A DNA stretch of 5,315 nucleotides. Source: CAZVEV01 sp964625865 (lineage in GTDB: Bacteria; Planctomycetota; Phycisphaerae; SM23-33). Location: assembly GCA_964625865.1 (NCBI GenBank), contig CAZVEV010000367.1, positions 1 through 5,315 of the forward strand, in the 5' to 3' direction. The position numbers were made by a program, and so were the translations under genes. This document shows, in pieces, positions 1 through 2,963 of the stretch. The notes beneath the pieces are model-generated. The model made no database searches. It was not told the DNA's origin and worked only from the letters and a program-made list of their open reading frames with translations. Every line of letters starts with the position of its first letter. Position 1 is the stretch's first letter.

Positions 1-177
1 CGACTCGCAGCTCTTGCGCTGCATGTTGGTGTAGATCCGGCTGGCGGCGTTTTCTCCGACCTGCACGTCCACGAGCCTCGGCGCGCGCCCGGCCTCGGTC
101 AGGGCCGCGGCATCGGCGGCGACCTGCGCCTTGATCTCGTCTGCGAGGGCGTTTCCGTCAATGATCTGTGCTGACAT
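1..177 (-). CDS. folD: FolD, methylenetetrahydrofolate dehydrogenase/cyclohydrolase (N-terminal fragment)
   Basis: Cytosolic enzyme that interconverts 5,10-methylene-THF, 5,10-methenyl-THF and 10-formyl-THF for purine, formyl-Met and one-carbon metabolism. Only the first 59 codons are visible; the family is usually about 280-300 residues, and the gene runs off the left edge. The start MSAQIIDGNALADEI matches the FolD opening (E. coli MAAKIIDGKTIAQQV). It is followed by the VxVGENAAS block (residues 38-46), Tyr49 and the KSCE block (55-58). Aligned on the E. coli segment around Tyr50/Lys54, Tyr49 is kept but the catalytic Lys position is Gln53; the nearest Lys is 55. The rest of the active site and the NADP domain are outside the window. 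The start is set by an AAAGGA site six bases upstream. It overlaps the preceding gene by 20 bases, which suggests coupled translation. Family identity is clear; whether the enzyme is fully active is uncertain. Confidence 0.87.
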   Translation of the reverse strand, partial: MSAQIIDGNALADEIKAQVAADAAALTEAGRAPRLVDVQVGENAASRIYTNMQRKSCES

Positions 178-1069
178 GGTCTGTCCTTTCTTCATCCAGT
201 ATCTGCCGCATCCTCGTCGCGGCAGGTGCGTCGATCGTGCCTTTTCTCTGCGCCAGGGTTATCGTCTGTCTCGCGGCGGCCAGATACAACTCCCTCACGC
301 CGGCTTCCGCGCCTCCCAGCGCCCGCACGTGGCGGGCAAGCGTCTGTCCGTCGCCCCGGGCCACCGGGCCGGTCAGGGCCCGTGCGGGACCCATGGCGAT
401 GATATTGTCCGCCGTGGTCCTCACCAGCGGCCCGACGGCCTCAAGGGCCGTCTTGCGGTCGATGCCCGCGGCCTCGAACATCGCCAGCGCCGCGTCCATC
501 AGCGCCGCAAAAGCGTTGCATGCGGTCGCGGCGGCCGCATGGTACAGCGCCTTGCTCCCCGACGCCATCGTCACCATCCTCCCGCCGATCGCGTCGACCA
601 GTTCGCCCGCGCGGGCCAGGGCGGCCTCGTCGCCTTCGCAGAAGACGAACGTCCCGTCAAAGGCCTCGACGGCGCTGTCAACGGTGGCGAAGGTCTGCAG
701 CGGATGTATTGACGCGACGGCGCAGCCGCACCGGTCTCGGGCGGCTGACAGGGCGCTGCTGTCCAGCGCGCCGCTGCAGTGGACGACCGACGCCCCGTCG
801 GCAAAGGCGCCGGCGGCGGCCAGTTCGTTGCACACGTGTTCGATGGCGGCGTCGCTGACGGTCAACAGGACGAGTTGGCCGGCCCCGGCGGCCTCGACGG
901 GCGTGCAGGGGCGAGCGCTGGGCCCGATACGCTCGGCCGCCGCGCGGGCCTGAGCCGGGCGACGGGCACCGACGGCCAGGCTCCCGACTCCCGCGTGGGC
1001 CGCCAGCACGCCCAGTGTCGTGCCCACCTTACCCGGCCCGATGATCGCAATGTCCGCCAGTTGGGTCAT
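158..1069 (-). CDS. Rossmann-like/DUF2520 oxidoreductase-like protein (COG5495 type)
   Basis: A 303-residue cytosolic protein of the two-domain Rossmann plus DUF2520 family, whose normal length is about 290-300. The N-terminal nucleotide-binding site is G11-P-G-K-V-G16. Family blocks follow: VVHCSGALD (95-103), SIHPLQTF (120-127), YHAAAATACN (176-185, the start of the helical DUF2520 domain) and ALTGPVARGD (231-240). The fold resembles ketopantoate reductase, pyrroline-5-carboxylate reductase and 6-phosphogluconate dehydrogenase, so NAD(P)H-dependent reduction of a small keto or imino acid is likely, but the substrate is not shown by the sequence. From memory, relatives occur beside panB/panC in other bacteria and the alternative ketopantoate reductase PanG is of this general type. 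I chose the ATG at 1069, not the in-frame ATG at 1213, because GAGG lies five bases before it, homology begins there, and a promoter lies between the two. The 3' end overlaps folD. Confidence 0.85.
   Translation of the reverse strand: MTQLADIAIIGPGKVGTTLGVLAAHAGVGSLAVGARRPAQARAAAERIGPSARPCTPVEAAGAGQLVLLTVSDAAIEHVCNELAAAGAFADGASVVHCSGALDSSALSAARDRCGCAVASIHPLQTFATVDSAVEAFDGTFVFCEGDEAALARAGELVDAIGGRMVTMASGSKALYHAAAATACNAFAALMDAALAMFEAAGIDRKTALEAVGPLVRTTADNIIAMGPARALTGPVARGDGQTLARHVRALGGAEAGVRELYLAAARQTITLAQRKGTIDAPAATRMRQILDEERTDHVSTDH
184..189 (-). promoter_or_regulatory. Shine-Dalgarno site of folD
   Basis: On the minus strand AAAGGA lies six bases before the ATG at 177. It sits inside the coding sequence of the upstream DUF2520 gene, so folD can be initiated by ribosomes finishing that gene. 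This site supports the chosen folD start. Confidence 0.6.
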
Positions 1070-1074
1070 TCTCG

Positions 1075-1078
1075 CCTC
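1075..1078 (-). promoter_or_regulatory. Shine-Dalgarno site of the DUF2520 gene
   Basis: GAGG on the minus strand, five bases before the ATG at 1069. It decides between this start and the 48-codon longer in-frame alternative at 1213, whose extra residues are Arg/Gly-rich and unlike the family. Confidence 0.6.
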
Positions 1079-1095
1079 GTCCCCGCCGCGGTCGA

Positions 1096-1125
1096 AGCAT
1101 ACGCCCACGCCCCCCCGACGGTCAA
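1096..1125 (-). promoter_or_regulatory. Candidate sigma70-type promoter of the DUF2520-folD pair
   Basis: On the minus strand a -35 like TTGACC (1125-1120, five of six consensus bases) is followed by an 18-base GC-rich spacer and a -10 like TATGCT (1101-1096, four of six). Transcription would start near 1088, giving a leader of about 20 bases before the ATG at 1069. The position fits well, but planctomycete promoters are poorly characterised and this is only a sequence match. Confidence 0.4.
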
Positions 1126-1237
1126 GGTTACCTCGCTGGGCGGTGGTGTGCGGTCTGGTTTCTGTCATCCCGGCGCGTCGGGACAGAGGAAGACGGGGGA
1201 AGACAGAACGCACGTTGGGATGCTTCAGAATGGCGTA

Positions 1238-1377
1238 CCGTTTAGCGGTCGATCGTCAGATCGACTTCCGTCGTTTGGCGGTGTTTGGCGAAACGTCCGT
1301 CACACGGAGACAGAGCGACAGTCGCAGCGCGCGGCGCCGCACCACAGAGGTCGATCTGACGATCGACCGCTAAACGG
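1238..1377. repeat. Foldback element with perfect 28-bp inverted arms
   Basis: The left arm, 1238-1265 (begins CCGTTTAGCGGTCGATCG), is the exact reverse complement of the right arm, 1350-1377 (ends CGATCGACCGCTAAACGG). The 84-base centre contains smaller palindromes: TCCGT/ACGGA (1296-1300/1304-1308), GCGAC/GTCGC (1315-1319/1321-1325) and the self-complementary decamer GCGGCGCCGC (1331-1340). It also has a near-tandem TTTGGCG pair (1274-1280 and 1284-1290). No transposase is encoded, and no clear target-site duplication flanks the arms (GTA on the left, AGA on the right). The layout fits a non-autonomous MITE-like or other dispersed palindromic repeat. A transcription-related hairpin is possible, but a terminator is not expected between divergent genes and no T-tract follows. 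Confidence 0.75.
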
Positions 1378-1400
1378 AGAACAGACGACAGCGTCTTGGT

Positions 1401-1419
1401 CACGGGCGAGACGCCCGTG
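1401..1419. repeat. Compact GC hairpin, probably a REP-like dispersed repeat
   Basis: CACGGGCG (1401-1408) and CGCCCGTG (1412-1419) form a perfect 8-bp stem with an AGA loop, and two G-T pairs can extend it. From memory, this ACGGGCGAGACGCCCGT core recurs between genes in planctomycete genomes, but I could not check copy number. It lacks the T-run of an intrinsic terminator. It sits 58 bases upstream of yggS, so if transcription starts before it, it would form a strong hairpin in the mRNA leader. Confidence 0.5.
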
Positions 1420-1466
1420 GTACACCCCGTGCATCTGACGCCTTGCTCCATTCGCGGCGGCGCGGT

Positions 1467-1470
1467 AAGG
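1467..1470 (+). promoter_or_regulatory. Shine-Dalgarno site of yggS
   Basis: AAGG (in GGTAAGG) seven bases before the ATG at 1478. It supports the chosen start, which also matches the usual N-terminal length of the YggS family. Confidence 0.5.
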
Positions 1471-1477
1471 TTCGCCC

Positions 1478-2209
1478 ATGCCAGTGACGAAGAACAGGAT
1501 CGAGAAGAACCTGGCGGGCATTCGCCAAACCATCGCCGACGCCTGCGCCCGTGTCGGGCGCCAACCGGCCGACGTGACGATCGTTGCGGTGACCAAGGCC
1601 GTCGAGCCCGACGCGATCAAGAGCCTGATTGGCACCGGGGTGGTGAATCTCGGCGAGAACCGGGTGGCGCAGCTTGTCGAGCGCAAGGACCTGGTCGACG
1701 CATGGATGCGCCGCCGGCGCACCGAGACGCCGGTGCCGGTCAGGTGGCACATGATCGGGCACCTCCAGCGGAACAAGGTCAAGGCCGTCCTGGGCGCCGA
1801 CGCGGTGATCCACTCGATCGATTCGCTCAGGCTGGCCGAGGAAATCAACACCCGCTGCGAGCGCGACAACCGCGTCGCCAGCGTCCTGCTCCAGGTCAAC
1901 TGCAGCGCCGAATCGCAGAAGCACGGCGTGGCGGTGGGGGCGGCGGCCTACCTGGGCGAGTTGATCTCTTCGATGAAGCACGTGCGGCTGGCCGGCCTGA
2001 TGACGATGGCGGCGCTGACCGACGACCCCGAAACCACGCGCCCGGCCTTCACGCGACTGCGCGAGTTGTTCGAGGAGATGCGCCACAACGGCGTGGGCGG
2101 CGAGACGTTCAAACACCTGTCGATGGGCATGAGCCAGGACTACGCCGTCGCCGTCGAAGAAGGCGCCACGATCCTGCGGATCGGCACGGCGCTGTTCGCC
2201 GAGTCGTAA
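1478..2209 (+). CDS. yggS: YggS/PLPBP family pyridoxal-phosphate homeostasis protein
   Basis: A 243-residue single-domain TIM-barrel protein that binds pyridoxal 5'-phosphate without known catalytic activity and keeps free PLP and amino/keto-acid pools balanced in the cytosol. Length is normal for the family (about 230-250). Visible motifs in order: IVAVTK with Lys40 as the Schiff-base lysine; LGENRVAQ (58-65); WHMIGHLQRNK (90-100), the most diagnostic block; IHSIDS (111-116); NCSAESQKHG (141-150); GLMTMA (173-178); LSMGMSQDY (214-222) and ILRIGTALF (232-240), which bind the PLP phosphate. All key residues are present. It is the first gene of a two-gene plus-strand unit with gmhA, 11 bases apart, an unusual partner since yggS often sits near proC or cell-division genes. 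Identity is secure; the role in this organism is inferred from the family. Confidence 0.95.
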   Translation: MPVTKNRIEKNLAGIRQTIADACARVGRQPADVTIVAVTKAVEPDAIKSLIGTGVVNLGENRVAQLVERKDLVDAWMRRRRTETPVPVRWHMIGHLQRNKVKAVLGADAVIHSIDSLRLAEEINTRCERDNRVASVLLQVNCSAESQKHGVAVGAAAYLGELISSMKHVRLAGLMTMAALTDDPETTRPAFTRLRELFEEMRHNGVGGETFKHLSMGMSQDYAVAVEEGATILRIGTALFAES

Positions 2210-2210
2210 C

Positions 2211-2214
2211 GGAG
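2211..2214 (+). promoter_or_regulatory. Shine-Dalgarno site of gmhA
   Basis: GGAG lies just after the yggS stop and six bases before the ATG at 2221. It fixes the gmhA start; the same frame is open upstream to 1396 only as a shadow of yggS. Confidence 0.65.
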
Positions 2215-2220
2215 TTGGCC

Positions 2221-2796
2221 ATGAGAGACATCATCCGCCAGAGGTTTGACGAGTCGTTGGCCGTGTTGGCCGCCACGCGCGACGCGCTGGCCGAGCCGCT
2301 GGCCCGGGCGGTCGAGATGGTTGTCGAGGCCTGCCGGGACGGCAGGGGCGTGCTGATCTTCGGCAACGGCGGGTCGGCAGCCGACGCCCAGCACATCGCG
2401 GGTGAACTGGTGGGGCGATACCTCCTTGAACGCCGCGGCATCCGGGCGACGGCCCTGACGACCGACACTTCCACACTGACCGCAGTGGCCAATGATTACG
2501 GCTTCGAGCGGATCTTCGCCCGGCAGATCGAGGCCCTCGGCGCCGCGGGCGACGTGGCGGTGGCGATCAGCACGTCGGGCAACAGCCCCAACGTGGTCGC
2601 CGCCCTGGAGACCGCCCGCCGGATCGGGATGAAGACGATCTCCTTCACGGGCCCCGGCGGAGGCGCGTGTGCCGACCTGTCCGACGTCCTGCTGGCCGTC
2701 CCCGCCGGCGACCAGCCGACCCCGCGAATCCAGGAATCCCACCAGGTCCTGTACCACACCCTCTGCGAACTGGTGGAAGCCGCCATTGCTGGTTAA
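2221..2796 (+). CDS. gmhA: GmhA, sedoheptulose-7-phosphate isomerase
   Basis: A 191-residue cytosolic SIS-domain enzyme that converts sedoheptulose 7-phosphate to D-glycero-D-manno-heptose 7-phosphate, the first step of ADP- or GDP-heptose synthesis for lipopolysaccharide core or S-layer glycans. Length matches the family (about 190-195). Motifs: FGNGGSAADAQHIAGEL (47-63), with the phosphate-binding loop and metal ligands His58 and Glu62; ALTTDTSTLTAVANDY (78-93); SISTSGNS-type block AISTSGNSPN (115-124); and RIQESHQVLYHTLCE (169-183), with Gln171 and His179 aligning with E. coli Gln172 and His180. The full set of zinc and catalytic residues favours GmhA over the related non-enzymatic DiaA. 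It follows yggS by 11 bases with its own ribosome site, so they are probably co-transcribed. The last two codons and stop fall inside a repeat arm, so the extreme C-terminus may have been reshaped by the repeat. Confidence 0.93.
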   Translation: MRDIIRQRFDESLAVLAATRDALAEPLARAVEMVVEACRDGRGVLIFGNGGSAADAQHIAGELVGRYLLERRGIRATALTTDTSTLTAVANDYGFERIFARQIEALGAAGDVAVAISTSGNSPNVVAALETARRIGMKTISFTGPGGGACADLSDVLLAVPAGDQPTPRIQESHQVLYHTLCELVEAAIAG

Positions 2797-2820
2797 CTGG
2801 TTGACTGGGAACGACTGGGT

Positions 2821-2849
2821 GCCGTTTCGGGCCGTTACCAATCCACCAA
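2821..2849 (+). repeat. 29-bp direct repeat, copy 1
   Basis: The 29 bases beginning GCCGTTTCGGGCCGTTACC and ending TCCACCAA are identical to 2926-2954. This copy ends exactly where the N run begins, which suggests the assembly broke at the repeat. Confidence 0.85.
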
Positions 2850-2859
2850 NNNNNNNNNN
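2850..2859. other. Assembly gap (ten N)
   Basis: Ten consecutive undetermined bases. The round number is typical of a scaffolding placeholder, so the real gap size is unknown and extra repeat units or a small insertion may be missing. It does not interrupt a real gene. Confidence 0.95.
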
Positions 2860-2925
2860 CGTTGGGACATTCGCGACAACGTGGTTGCTCCGCTTCGCTT
2901 CGCAGCCCACGGCACCCGCGCCCGC

Positions 2926-2954
2926 GCCGTTTCGGGCCGTTACCAATCCACCAA
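2926..2954 (+). repeat. 29-bp direct repeat, copy 2
   Basis: An exact copy of 2821-2849. It is preceded by a GC-rich stretch with two CGCTT units (2891-2900) and a small CGTTG/CAACG inverted pair (2860-2864/2877-2881). It continues into the right terminal arm of the spacer element. Confidence 0.85.
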
Positions 2955-2963
2955 TCAACCAGC

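Larger units (their letters stand above)
1126..1477. other. Divergent intergenic region without a credible gene
   Basis: This is the stretch between the minus-strand DUF2520 promoter and the plus-strand yggS start. Besides the foldback element (1238-1377), the GC hairpin (1401-1419) and the yggS ribosome site, I see no conserved protein. The open frames crossing it are shadows: they read through the inverted repeat in both directions and end in the same peptide, TTEVDLTIDR, because the arms are complementary. No convincing promoter for yggS was found; the best match (TTGGTC at 1396, TACACC at 1421, spacer 19) agrees at only three of six positions in each hexamer. Confidence 0.6.
2788..2963. 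repeat. Repeat element filling the convergent spacer, with imperfect inverted ends
   Basis: The left end 2788-2813 and the reverse complement of 2938-2963 match at 21 of 26 bases; both begin GCTGGTT and end AACG. Both arms are built from degenerate octamers of the TGGTTRAY type (TGGTTAAC, TGGTTGAC on the left; TGGTTGAT, TGGTGGAT on the minus strand at the right). The interior carries a 29-bp direct repeat and an N gap, so its true length is unknown. The left arm supplies the last codons and TAA of gmhA; the right arm ends at the base adjacent to the stop of the minus-strand gene. No protein of its own is credible. It may serve as a bidirectional transcription end, but no T-rich tail is seen. 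Confidence 0.6.

Noticed and set aside
131..953. Plus-strand open frames over the folD/DUF2520 region
   Set aside because: High GC content creates long antisense frames; their residues are Arg/Pro/Ala-rich with no recognisable domain, whereas the minus-strand frames match known families.
1070..1213. Longer 351-residue start for the DUF2520 protein at 1213
   Set aside because: The extra 48 residues are Arg/Gly-rich and unlike the family. A good ribosome site (GAGG) and the start of the nucleotide-binding fold support the ATG at 1069, and a candidate promoter lies inside the extension.
1401..1419. Intrinsic terminator
   Set aside because: Perfect stem, but no T-run on either side and it sits upstream of yggS, not after a gene.
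1242..1451. Small minus-strand protein in the divergent spacer
   Set aside because: It reads through the foldback element and the GC hairpin; the similar peptides on both strands are a by-product of the inverted repeat.
1396..2220. Upstream extension of the gmhA frame to a 466-residue protein
   Set aside because: It is a different-frame shadow of yggS with no homology. GmhA begins at 2221 with a clear GGAG site.
2221..2796. DiaA (DnaA-binding SIS protein) instead of GmhA
   Set aside because: All metal and catalytic residues (His58, Glu62, Gln171, His179) are present, which fits the isomerase.
2821..2954. CRISPR array
   Set aside because: Only two 29-bp copies, spaced by 76 bases including an N gap, no further units and no cas genes; better explained as an interspersed repeat.
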